Positions 46,926-54,703 of a stretch of DNA of 64,000 bases are shown here, one piece after another; the first letter of the stretch is position 1, and each line of letters begins with the position of its first letter. The notes under the pieces are model-generated. The model was not told the DNA's origin, did not search any database, and worked only from the letters and a program-made list of their open reading frames with translations. This stretch comes from Bombella apis. Its GTDB lineage: Bacteria; Pseudomonadota; Alphaproteobacteria; Acetobacterales; Acetobacteraceae. Made by a program: the position numbers and the translations under genes. The DNA is taken from NCBI RefSeq assembly GCF_018221685.1, contig NZ_JAGJTM010000004.1, forward strand, positions 124,001-188,000. Reading direction: 5' to 3'.

Positions 46926-48221
46926 ATGCAGCCGGTTATGAGGCACTTGGTCTGGTCTGTCCTGCTGCCGGCGGCCGTGGGGAGCATGGTGGCTGCGGGC
47001 GTATGCCTGTGGTGGGTGCCTGGTGGGGAAAAAGTTCCCGAGCCGATAAAGAATACGAGCCTGTATAAGGCGGTCCGTCATCCGCCTGTTCCGGTATCGT
47101 CTCCGCTTGTGCTGCCGCCTGCTGCCACGCCGGTGGGGGCCCTGCCCGTGGGTGTGAACCATGAAGCGCCCGTTTTGCGGGAGGCGTTGAATCTGCCCAG
47201 TTTTGCGCCTCTGGTCCATCAGGTCATTCCGGCGGTGGTGAATATTTCAATCTCTCATGCGTCATCCTCGGCGGATGAGGATGATGAGGGAGAGCCTGAT
47301 ACGGCCTCTCCGCCTGCCAGCCAGGAGCAGCGCCGCGCTTCACCGGCCCCCCGGAAGAAGCATCGTCTCCGGCATCATGTGACGGGCAAGGGGCATCACA
47401 TGCTGCATCCGGCTGATGACGAGCTGACAGGGGCGGGATCCGGTTTCGTGGTGGATGCTTCTGGCATCATCGTGACGAACCGGCATGTCATCGGCCACGC
47501 CACGAGGATCATGGTGTCCCTGTCTGACGGCCGCTCCCTGCCCGCTCACAGCCTGGGGGATGACCCGATGACGGATATTGCCGTCATCAAGGTGGATAGC
47601 CCGACACCGCTGCCCTGCGTTTCCTGGGGGGACAGCCGGCAGGTGGAAATCGGGGACTGGATACTTGTGGCAGGCAATCCGTTCGGGTTCGGGTCGTCAG
47701 TGACGGCGGGCATTGTTTCTGCTGTCGGACGAGATCTGGGCAGTGGGGCGCTGGATGACTTCATGCAGCTGGATGCCCCCATCAATCCGGGCAATTCTGG
47801 TGGGCCTGCTTTCAATCTCCAGGGGCAGGTCGTGGCAATGAACGCCGCCATTGCGTCCCCCAGTGATGGTTCCGTGGGGATTGGCTTTGGTATTCCGTCG
47901 GAAATTGTGGCGCCTGTCGTGGAGGCCATCCGCCAGACGGGCCATGTGGAACATGGCTGGCTGGGTGTGACGCTCAACGATTCCAGTTTCCCCATGTGGG
48001 TGGAGGATGTGGATCCTCACGGAGCGGCATGGCGGGGAGGCCTGCGGAAGAAGGATGCCATCCTGGCGATTGGCAACATCCCGGTGCATGATGCCCGGAC
48101 GGTGTTGCGCAGTGTTGCGGCAGCCCATCCCGGGACGGTTTTCAATTTCACCATAAGGCGGGAGGGCAAGATCATCACCCTCCCGGTTGCGCTGGGCAAG
48201 CGCCCCACGACGGTTTTCTAG
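46926..48221 (+). CDS. HtrA/DegP-type serine protease with charged linker and one PDZ domain
   Basis: Envelope quality-control protease, 431 residues, from ATG 46926 (GGGGAG, 9-nt spacing). One N-terminal hydrophobic segment (about residues 10-30) serves as anchor or signal. The catalytic triad is His187 (TNRHV), Asp217 (TDIAVIKV) and Ser291 (GNSGGP). A single C-terminal PDZ domain follows (HGWLGVTL onward). Unusual is a long acidic-then-basic, His-rich linker (about residues 112-165) before the protease core. It ends 17 bp from the convergent SIMPL gene. Confidence 0.92.
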   Translation: MQPVMRHLVWSVLLPAAVGSMVAAGVCLWWVPGGEKVPEPIKNTSLYKAVRHPPVPVSSPLVLPPAATPVGALPVGVNHEAPVLREALNLPSFAPLVHQVIPAVVNISISHASSSADEDDEGEPDTASPPASQEQRRASPAPRKKHRLRHHVTGKGHHMLHPADDELTGAGSGFVVDASGIIVTNRHVIGHATRIMVSLSDGRSLPAHSLGDDPMTDIAVIKVDSPTPLPCVSWGDSRQVEIGDWILVAGNPFGFGSSVTAGIVSAVGRDLGSGALDDFMQLDAPINPGNSGGPAFNLQGQVVAMNAAIASPSDGSVGIGFGIPSEIVAPVVEAIRQTGHVEHGWLGVTLNDSSFPMWVEDVDPHGAAWRGGLRKKDAILAIGNIPVHDARTVLRSVAAAHPGTVFNFTIRREGKIITLPVALGKRPTTVF

Positions 48222-48238
48222 GGCTGGCTGCCCCTCCA

Positions 48239-49039
48239 TCAGGGTGCAGTCGGGGGTTCCCTGTCTGCCAGACGGGCCTGAGCGCTGACGGTGACACGGA
48301 CGGTCTGCATTTCTGCCGTGCTCTCCGGTGCTGCGGCAGCGCTGCGGGCTTCGGCCATCATGAGCATCGGACCTGCGGGGTGGAGCGGTTCAAAACCATC
48401 TGCGCCGTGGCTCCCGATACGCACACGTTCCAGACCAATCAGGGTCTGGCCCAGAGCGGCGGCATCTTCCTCGGCCTGCTGGCGGAGCTTTTTCAGGGCC
48501 CCCAGACGGGCCTGCTTTTCCAGCTTTTCACGGGTCTCGGGGTTGAGAGTCCATTGCATGTCCTCAAGGCCCAGCCCCAGTTTCTGAAGTTTTTCGGCCA
48601 GAGCAAGCAGGCCGTCACGGTTCTGGCTGCTCAGGGTCAGGCTCTGGCGGGCAACCCAGCTGCGTTTGTCATGAGGACCATATTCCTGCCCGACCGTGTA
48701 AGTCTCCGCCGTACTTTTCACGTCCGGCTGATCTTTCAGGATGGCCATGGCACTGCTGACAAGCTGGTTGAGGTGCTGCTGGGTGCCGGTGGGAGAACTG
48801 CCCTCCGTTCTGGCTGAAAAGCGTATGGAGAGCGTATCTGCCTTTGCCTGTGCTTCATCAGAAACGGCAAAGGCGAGCAGCGTACCATGTGGGTGTGGCG
48901 GCTCTGGCGGGATCATGGCAGGGGGTTCGCCATCGGGGATGGTTGGTGCCGGGGGTGCTGCCATGGCCACGCTGCCTAGCAGACATCCGGTGGCCAGTGC
49001 AGTCAGGCCCGTGAATTTCAGCGAACGATGGAGGGTCAT
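48239..49039 (-). CDS. SIMPL-domain (DUF541) periplasmic protein
   Basis: A 266-residue exported protein with a signal peptide ending in AMA-AP, a Pro-rich mature N-terminus and a SIMPL/DUF541 domain (DTLSIRFSA near the start, VRVTVSAQARL at the end). E. coli YggE is the best-known relative, linked to oxidative stress; the molecular function is unclear. Its ATG overlaps the stop of the upstream small exported protein, so the two form an operon. Confidence 0.85.
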   Translation of the reverse strand: MTLHRSLKFTGLTALATGCLLGSVAMAAPPAPTIPDGEPPAMIPPEPPHPHGTLLAFAVSDEAQAKADTLSIRFSARTEGSSPTGTQQHLNQLVSSAMAILKDQPDVKSTAETYTVGQEYGPHDKRSWVARQSLTLSSQNRDGLLALAEKLQKLGLGLEDMQWTLNPETREKLEKQARLGALKKLRQQAEEDAAALGQTLIGLERVRIGSHGADGFEPLHPAGPMLMMAEARSAAAAPESTAEMQTVRVTVSAQARLADREPPTAP

Positions 49040-49377
49040 TGGTGGGAGCCTTCCTGATTTTTCAGCAGAACAAGTGCGCGCCGCAGGCGGCCTATGCCTG
49101 CCCGTATGTGGTTCTGCTGGCAGAGTTCCTGCCCTTCTTCCTGAAGATGCCGTGCATCATCCATGGCCCCGACGGGAACATCATGAGGCATGCGCATCTT
49201 TTCTGCCAGATGCTCGCTGAGCTGGGCGCAGTAAGCCTGGCTGTCGCTGGTGATGACAAGGTCCTGCGCAGGGGTGGAGGGTTCTTCTTCCGGCAGTAGT
49301 GACCCCCAGGCGTGCCCCGGCCGGAGCGGCATCTGGGCCAGCAGGAGAAGGACAGTGAGGAAGAAAACGGTGCGCAT
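49036..49377 (-). CDS. Small exported protein (about 113 aa), unknown function
   Basis: Signal peptide (MRTVFFLTVLLLLAQM...GHA), then a short helical domain with two cysteines that could pair (CAQLSEHL and LCQQNHI). The mature part is about 90 residues and has the look of a small periplasmic helical protein. It is coupled to the SIMPL gene by a 4-bp overlap, and the histidine kinase ends 76 bp upstream. No family recognised. Confidence 0.7.
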   Translation of the reverse strand: MRTVFFLTVLLLLAQMPLRPGHAWGSLLPEEEPSTPAQDLVITSDSQAYCAQLSEHLAEKMRMPHDVPVGAMDDARHLQEEGQELCQQNHIRAGIGRLRRALVLLKNQEGSHQ

Positions 49378-49459
49378 GGTCATCAGACTATCACAGCTTG
49401 TTTGCCCGGAAGATGGGCGAGGAATGAAGATTTGGTAACAGGCCTGACGGGACGGTGTC

Positions 49460-50986
49460 TCATGGTGTGGTTTCCGCCGGAGTGGTGCTTCTGCCGGTCC
49501 GTTCTGCTTCTGGCAGAAGGGGCAGGAAGAGTGTGACTTTCAGGCCGGGATTGGCCTGGGTAAGGGTCAGACGGCCATGATGCAGGCTGGTGACGGCCTG
49601 TACCAGAGAGAGGCCAAGGCCGGAGCCTGGCGTGTTGCGGGCGCTTTCAGCCCGGAAGAAGCGCTCGTGGGCGCGCAGTATGTCGGCATCATTCATTCCC
49701 GGCCCCTGATCCCGGACGCTGATCTCGAGTCCCTGTGGTTTTTTCTCTGCGCCGCTGCCCGGGGCTGTTCCGGCCATGACGGGATGGGCGCTGAGGGTCA
49801 GCATACTGTTTGGTGGGGAGAATTTTATGGCATTGTCCAGCAGGTTGGCCAGTGCCTGCTGGAGCATTCTTTCATCACCAAACAGGGAGGGCAGAGGGGT
49901 GACATCCAGTGCCAGGCTCAGCCCGGCATCCTCGGCCGAGGCTTCGTAGAGTTCAGCCATGTTGGACAGGAGCTGGTTGAGGTTGACGGTCGTGAAGGCC
50001 GAACGGCGTGCTCCTGCTTCTATCTGGGCGATCCGGAGGAGGGCCTCGAAGATGCCGGTAATGTGGTCCAGGTCCCCGATGGCCCTGTCCACGGCCGTGC
50101 GCAGTTCATCGGGTGAGGTGGCAGAGAAGAAAGCTTCTTCCAGCTGGTTGCGGGCCCGGGTTATGGGGGTGCGCAGGTCATGCGCAATGGCGTTGGAGAC
50201 CTGGCGGACGCCCTCCATCAGCCGGTTGATCCTGTCCAGCATGGTATTGACCGTTTCGGCGACGAGATCGGTTTCACTGCCTGTCAGGGCGATGCGGTGG
50301 TTGAGGTCGCCATTGGCTACGGCAGAGGCTGTACGGGCGATGGAGCCAACCATGCGGCGGAAGAGGTCCCGTACCACCAGGGCGCCGCCCACGGCCAGCA
50401 GGGAGATCATGACGGCACACCAGATGAGCGTGCGGGTGATGACAGTGCTGAGGAGGGTGCGGCCCCGTATGTCGTGCCCGACAATCAGCTTGAAGCCATG
50501 CGGCAGGGTATAGGCCTTGAACTGGGCAGGCGTCGTGAAGGTGTAGCGGCGGATGGTCAGCTCGTAAAAGTGGTTCATCTTTTTGACGGCCACCGGCCAG
50601 CCCGGCAGGTTGCCCGCCATTCGCCGCCCATGGCGGTCTATCAGCAGATAGAGGGCGTCATCATCAATGTTCTGTTCCAGCCTGTCATTGATGGCCTCAC
50701 TCAGGGCGGGGGCCCCGCCGTGCCCCCAGCGGTGCCGGAGTTCCTGCGCATCCGTCTCGATGAAGGCACGGACATGGTCGTTCAGCAGGTTTGTGCTGCT
50801 CCACCAGATGAAAGAGAGAAACAGCGTGGCCGAAATGAGGAACAGGACACCATAGCCCAGAGCAAAATTGATGCCCGCCGAGCGGATGGGCCAGCGCCGT
50901 TTTCCGTTCCGGCTGTGGAGGAGAGGGAGTCGGAACAGGTGGCGGCGGGACAGACGGCGGTATAGGGGTGTCCTTTCCTCTGCCAT
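49460..50986 (-). CDS. Membrane sensor histidine kinase
   Basis: A 508-residue two-component sensor. Two transmembrane helices (about residues 38-62 and 187-210) flank a periplasmic sensor domain, then HAMP, a HisKA dimerisation helix with the phospho-accepting His in AIAHDLRTP, and an HATPase domain with N box NLLDNAIKF, G1 DQGPGM and G2 GSGLGLSL. Architecture matches EnvZ/CpxA-type kinases. It follows its response regulator by 11 bp. The signal is unknown. Confidence 0.94.
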   Translation of the reverse strand: MAEERTPLYRRLSRRHLFRLPLLHSRNGKRRWPIRSAGINFALGYGVLFLISATLFLSFIWWSSTNLLNDHVRAFIETDAQELRHRWGHGGAPALSEAINDRLEQNIDDDALYLLIDRHGRRMAGNLPGWPVAVKKMNHFYELTIRRYTFTTPAQFKAYTLPHGFKLIVGHDIRGRTLLSTVITRTLIWCAVMISLLAVGGALVVRDLFRRMVGSIARTASAVANGDLNHRIALTGSETDLVAETVNTMLDRINRLMEGVRQVSNAIAHDLRTPITRARNQLEEAFFSATSPDELRTAVDRAIGDLDHITGIFEALLRIAQIEAGARRSAFTTVNLNQLLSNMAELYEASAEDAGLSLALDVTPLPSLFGDERMLQQALANLLDNAIKFSPPNSMLTLSAHPVMAGTAPGSGAEKKPQGLEISVRDQGPGMNDADILRAHERFFRAESARNTPGSGLGLSLVQAVTSLHHGRLTLTQANPGLKVTLFLPLLPEAERTGRSTTPAETTP

Positions 50987-50997
50987 GGTGTTGGCTG

Positions 50998-51684
50998 TCA
51001 GTCCTGCGTGGGGCGGAGGATATAGCCTGCATTGCGGACCGTGTGGATGATGGCCGTCTCAAACGGCTTGTCCACTTTCTGGCGCAGGCGGGAGACATGG
51101 ACATCAATCACGTTCGTCTGCGGGTCGAAGTGATAGTCCCAGACTTTCTCCAGCAGCATCGTCCGGGTGACAACCTGCCCCGCATGGCGGACGAGAAACT
51201 CCAGAAGGCGGAATTCACGGGGCTGGAGATCGATTTTCTGCCCATCACGGCGGACTTCGCGGGAGAGGAGGTCCAGCGTCAGGTCGCCTACGGTCAGGGA
51301 TGTTTCCGGGGCGGATTCATTGTGGCCCCGGCGCCCTAGGGCTTCCACACGGGCCAGAAGCTCGGAGAAGGCGAAAGGCTTCGTGACATAATCATCCCCG
51401 CCGGCCCGCAGCCCATCCACCCTGTCATCCACGTCGGAAAGAGCGGAGAGCAGCAGCACGGGGGTGTTGTTCTTCTGGCCACGCAGGGTTTCAAGGATGT
51501 TCAGCCCGTCAATGCCACCGGGGAGCATCCTGTCGAGGATGATGATGTCGTATTTCTCGCCAATGGCCAGATACAGCCCATCCTTGCCGTTGTCGGCCTG
51601 GTCCACGTTATGGCCAGCTTCTTTCAGCCCCTTGAGGACAAAGGAGCGGACAGTCGGATCATCCTCAACCAGTAGAATACGCAT
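50998..51684 (-). CDS. OmpR/PhoB-family response regulator
   Basis: A 228-residue regulator. Receiver domain with the acidic pair (LLVEDDP), the phospho-acceptor Asp in IIILDRMLP, the Thr/Ser and Lys of LLLSAL and KPF; then a winged-helix DNA-binding domain (QPREFRLLEFLVRH, VDVHVSRLRQKV-type recognition region). ATG 51684 has AGGA upstream; the open frame to 51756 is not needed. Co-transcribed with the downstream kinase; target genes unknown, with the SIMPL operon and htrA being close candidates. Confidence 0.95.
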   Translation of the reverse strand: MRILLVEDDPTVRSFVLKGLKEAGHNVDQADNGKDGLYLAIGEKYDIIILDRMLPGGIDGLNILETLRGQKNNTPVLLLSALSDVDDRVDGLRAGGDDYVTKPFAFSELLARVEALGRRGHNESAPETSLTVGDLTLDLLSREVRRDGQKIDLQPREFRLLEFLVRHAGQVVTRTMLLEKVWDYHFDPQTNVIDVHVSRLRQKVDKPFETAIIHTVRNAGYILRPTQD

Positions 51685-51797
51685 TGGTCCTGCCTGTTTT
51701 CCTGATATGCTGCGTGGTGTATCGTTGTGGGGCAGGATAGCGGCAAGCCGGGGCAAAAGGGAAGCAGGCCCTTGCCTGGTGGTCGGGCCCTACATTA

Positions 51798-51817
51798 CGG
51801 GCATGTCAGGATGCCCG
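51798..51817. promoter_or_regulatory. Perfect 20-bp palindrome between response regulator and tas
   Basis: CGGGCAT-gtcagg-ATGCCCG lies 27 bp before the tas start, with a -10-like TATAGT 4 bp further on. It could be an operator acting on either divergent gene. Confidence 0.4.
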
Positions 51818-51843
51818 CCATATAGTGACCATGACAGGAAGGA

Positions 51844-52899
51844 ATGCCCATGCAGTACAGAACACTGGGACGGACTGGCCTGAAGGTGAGTGAGCTCTGC
51901 CTTGGCACCATGACGTTCGGCCAGCAGAATACCGAGGCAGAGGGTCATGCCCAGCTCGATATGGCGCTTGAACATGGCGTAAATTTCATCGACACGGCTG
52001 AACTTTATTCGATTCCACCGCGTGCGGAGACGCAGGGTTCGACCGAGCGGATCGTGGGAAGCTGGCTGAAGGCCCGTGGCAACCGGGACAAGGTCATCCT
52101 TGCCAGCAAGGTTGTTGGACGCAGCCAGAATGACTGGTTTCGCCCCGATGGTGAAAAGCCACGTCTGACACCGGTACAGATACGTTATGCCATTGATGAG
52201 TCCCTGAAGCGGCTGAACACTGATTATCTGGACCTTTACCAGCTGCACTGGCCGGACCGGGTGGTGAACATCTTTGGTGAGGGCGGCACGACCTTCCGCA
52301 CGCTCTCCGATGCTGATGAGATACCGATTGCCGAGACACTGGGCGCTCTGGGTGAGCTGGTGAAGGAAGGCAAGGTCCGTCATGTAGGTCTCTCCAATGA
52401 GACCGCTTGGGGCGTGTCCGAGTTCCTGCGTGTTTCCCGGGAGGAAAAGCAGCCTCGCATTGCTTCCATCCAGAATGCCTACAATCTGCTGAACCGGACC
52501 TATGAGATCGGTCTGGCCGAGATGGGTCTGCGGGAAGATGTCGGCCTGCTGGCCTATTCCCCTCTGGCGCAGGGCTATCTGACCGGCAAATATCTGGATG
52601 GTGCCCGCCCGCCGGGAGCCCGGACGACCCTGTTCAACCGGGGCCAGCGTTATGAAAAGCCGGGTGTGGATGATGCCATCCGGGCCTATCAGGCTCTGGC
52701 GAAGGAATCCGGGCTTGATTTCGCCCAGATGGCCATTGCGTTCGTCACGTCACGCCCGTTCGTGACATCCAACATCATCGGTGCCACGACGATGGAACAG
52801 CTTGAGACGGCTCTGACCTCCATTCAGGTGGAGATCACGCCGGAGCTGGAAGAGAAGATCAACGCCATCCACCAGCTGAACGCCAACCCGGCTCCCTGA
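51844..52899 (+). CDS. tas: Aldo-keto reductase, Tas-like
   Basis: NADP(H)-dependent aldo-keto reductase of 351 residues, TIM barrel. It tracks E. coli Tas along its length: LGTMTFGQQN, AELYSIPPRAETQG, LYQLHWPDR, VGLSNETAWGV and IIGATTMEQL. The catalytic Asp, Tyr, Lys and His are in FIDTAELY, ILASK and LHW. Physiological substrate unknown; Tas complements prephenate dehydrogenase in E. coli by an unclear route. Monocistronic. Confidence 0.92.
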   Translation: MPMQYRTLGRTGLKVSELCLGTMTFGQQNTEAEGHAQLDMALEHGVNFIDTAELYSIPPRAETQGSTERIVGSWLKARGNRDKVILASKVVGRSQNDWFRPDGEKPRLTPVQIRYAIDESLKRLNTDYLDLYQLHWPDRVVNIFGEGGTTFRTLSDADEIPIAETLGALGELVKEGKVRHVGLSNETAWGVSEFLRVSREEKQPRIASIQNAYNLLNRTYEIGLAEMGLREDVGLLAYSPLAQGYLTGKYLDGARPPGARTTLFNRGQRYEKPGVDDAIRAYQALAKESGLDFAQMAIAFVTSRPFVTSNIIGATTMEQLETALTSIQVEITPELEEKINAIHQLNANPAP

Positions 52900-53151
52900 A
52901 AGTATTTTCTGATGGCTTATGACAAAAACTGACATACTAGGCTATTCAGTGACGTACAACAGACCATGTCTTCGTCATAAAGGCATGGCCTGTTGCGGAG
53001 GGATATGCTCGTTATGGTGGTTTATATGCCTGACAGGTACATGAAGCAGATATGCAATATTTGTGGTGCTGTCGTGTTTTTTTTTAGATATTTTTAATTT
53101 AACTTTTTATTTAAAATTGCCTTGTCATGTAGAACTTTGAAGGAATGTATA
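52900..53151. other. AT-rich intergenic stretch with a dyad
   Basis: Composition shifts sharply toward A/T from about 53030 on, matching the following gene. A dyad AACAGaCCATG / CATGGcCTGTT (52958-52968 and 52984-52994, one mismatch) is the only clear structure. No T-run follows it, so it is not an obvious terminator for tas. Confidence 0.45.
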
Positions 53152-53850
53152 ATGTCTCTCTCCCAAACACAGATCATCCGTTCATTGGGTAATGCTCTTA
53201 CATGGTTGGAAAGTGAACTTCAGTGGGGTGTAGAGCCTGGCGAGTTGAATCATCTGATAGGGCGTATTGGTGAGCTTTATGTAGCCATGAGAACCTGCGG
53301 GCAGATGGCTCTTGCAGTCAATCAAAAAGGTTATGATGTCGTATCGGCAACCGGTGAACAGATTTCAGTCAAGACTGTAACTACAAGTAAAAGTGTTATA
53401 TTGAATAAAAATACTTTTGATCAAGTTCATAGAGTTGTAGTTCTTCGTATAAATTATGGAGATGACCTCTCTGAGGGAGATAATATTTCAGTTGATGATG
53501 TTTCAATAGAAGAAATTATTGATGAGGAGGCTTCGAAGTTTTTATCTCTCTGTAAGGAGCAGGGAGGGAAATATAAATATAGTCTTCCTGGTAAGAGGAA
53601 GGTGGTTCCATTGGAGCAGCAGAAGCCTGTGAAGCAGGTGGTTTATGGTCCATATGAAGTTGTGAAATATGAGAGTGGGAGCATTCAGGTTAAAGAAAAT
53701 GGTGTTCCTGTAAGAGTTGTGAAACCTGCTTTGAGAGACATCGCAAAGAAGATTGGCATGAGTATTGTCAGGGAAAATGGACGGTCTTTGCCAACCCGTC
53801 AGCTTGGTTCAAAAATTATTGATACGATTAATGAATTGAATGAATCATAA
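53152..53850 (+). CDS. AT-rich orphan gene, putative PD-(D/E)xK-like nuclease domain protein (DUF6998-like)
   Basis: A 232-residue protein; ATG 53152 has AAGGA with 7-nt spacing. The N-terminal half contains GRIGELYVA, then GYDVV and ISVKT, an E...D...(Q)xK series like the core of a PD-(D/E)xK nuclease fold; I associate this with DUF6998-type proteins. The C-terminal half has a basic region and ends RQLGSKIIDTINEL, a tail I recall from mobile-element proteins. Sample line 53401-53460 is 25% GC, so it is almost certainly acquired. It has no partner gene beside it. Catalysis is unproven. Confidence 0.6.
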   Translation: MSLSQTQIIRSLGNALTWLESELQWGVEPGELNHLIGRIGELYVAMRTCGQMALAVNQKGYDVVSATGEQISVKTVTTSKSVILNKNTFDQVHRVVVLRINYGDDLSEGDNISVDDVSIEEIIDEEASKFLSLCKEQGGKYKYSLPGKRKVVPLEQQKPVKQVVYGPYEVVKYESGSIQVKENGVPVRVVKPALRDIAKKIGMSIVRENGRSLPTRQLGSKIIDTINELNES

Positions 53851-53923
53851 GCCTTGTGATTCGGTCTGGATTGTAAAAATGGAGCAGACAGTTTCTTTTG
53901 GCTGGGCCTGTTGCAGGTGAAAA

Positions 53924-53955
53924 CCCCGCCTGGAAAGTTTCCGGCGGGGCTTTTC
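53924..53955. terminator. Bidirectional terminator between orphan gene and petC
   Basis: CCCCGCC (53924-53930) pairs with GGCGGGG (53943-53949) around an inner GGA/TCC, with AAAA before and TTTT after, giving T-runs on both strands. Confidence 0.85.
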
Positions 53956-53959
53956 CGTT

Positions 53960-54703
53960 TCAGGCTTCTTTTTTCAGCAGTCGCCAGAGCGCAAGCAGTA
54001 TTCCGCCCAGCAGGGCGAGATAGAGCAGGACGGCCGTGCCGATGAAATGGCGGGTGCTGCGGTGGGAATCATCAGCCCACTGGAGAAAGGCCGTCACGTC
54101 GCTGGCCATCTGGGGAATGGTGGCCTGTGTACCGTCCGGGAAGGCGATCATGCCCTCATGCAGTGGGGGGCGCATCTTGAACCTGTGATGATGCGTCAGG
54201 GCGATGGGGTTGTAATAGGTATTCGGTGCCAGGGTGACGCCGGGCGGAACGGGGCGGTAACCTGCCAGCATCTGGCGGATATAGTCCGGGCCGCCCCGGA
54301 TGGTGCGGGCAATGTGGGAGAGGTCCGGTGGATAGTCCCCGCCATTATTGGCCTTGCCTACAGCCACACTGGGATAGGGGGAGGCGATGGGGCTTTCCAG
54401 CCCGGCATGACGCTGCTGTGCCCAGTGTTGCAGGGCCGTGACGGAGGGCTGGAGGTCAATCATGTCCCCATAATGGGCACGCTCCATGCTGTGGCAGGAG
54501 CTGCATACCTGCTGGAAGATCATCAGCCCCCGTTCTTCCGGGCGCATGGTGGTTGGCGGGACTGCCGCAGGGGCCGCCACCTGCGCAGCGGCAGGGGCCT
54601 GTGTTGGGGCAGGGTCATCCGCTCTGGCCGTGGCGGGGAGATGGGCCAGGGACAGGGCGGCCAGAAAGACCATGCCCGTTGGGCGGAGGCATGAACGCAT
54701 CAT
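53960..54703 (-). CDS. petC: Cytochrome c1 of the bc1 complex
   Basis: Heme c subunit that passes electrons from the Rieske protein to a soluble cytochrome or oxidase. Signal peptide, an Ala/Pro-rich linker, then the heme-binding CSSCH motif, the axial Met region and a C-terminal transmembrane anchor (VLLYLALLGGILLALW) ending in a basic tail. 247 residues. Its ATG overlaps the petB stop. Third gene of petABC. Confidence 0.93.
   Translation of the reverse strand: MMRSCLRPTGMVFLAALSLAHLPATARADDPAPTQAPAAAQVAAPAAVPPTTMRPEERGLMIFQQVCSSCHSMERAHYGDMIDLQPSVTALQHWAQQRHAGLESPIASPYPSVAVGKANNGGDYPPDLSHIARTIRGGPDYIRQMLAGYRPVPPGVTLAPNTYYNPIALTHHHRFKMRPPLHEGMIAFPDGTQATIPQMASDVTAFLQWADDSHRSTRHFIGTAVLLYLALLGGILLALWRLLKKEA

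Noticed and set aside
46571-46987. Extended N-terminus of the GT32 gene
   Set aside because: The open frame continues 417 bp upstream but contains low-complexity residues and no conserved sequence. ATG 46570 has a proper SD.
52958-52994. Terminator after tas
   Set aside because: The dyad has a 15-nt loop, one mismatch and no T-run, so it cannot be called an intrinsic terminator.
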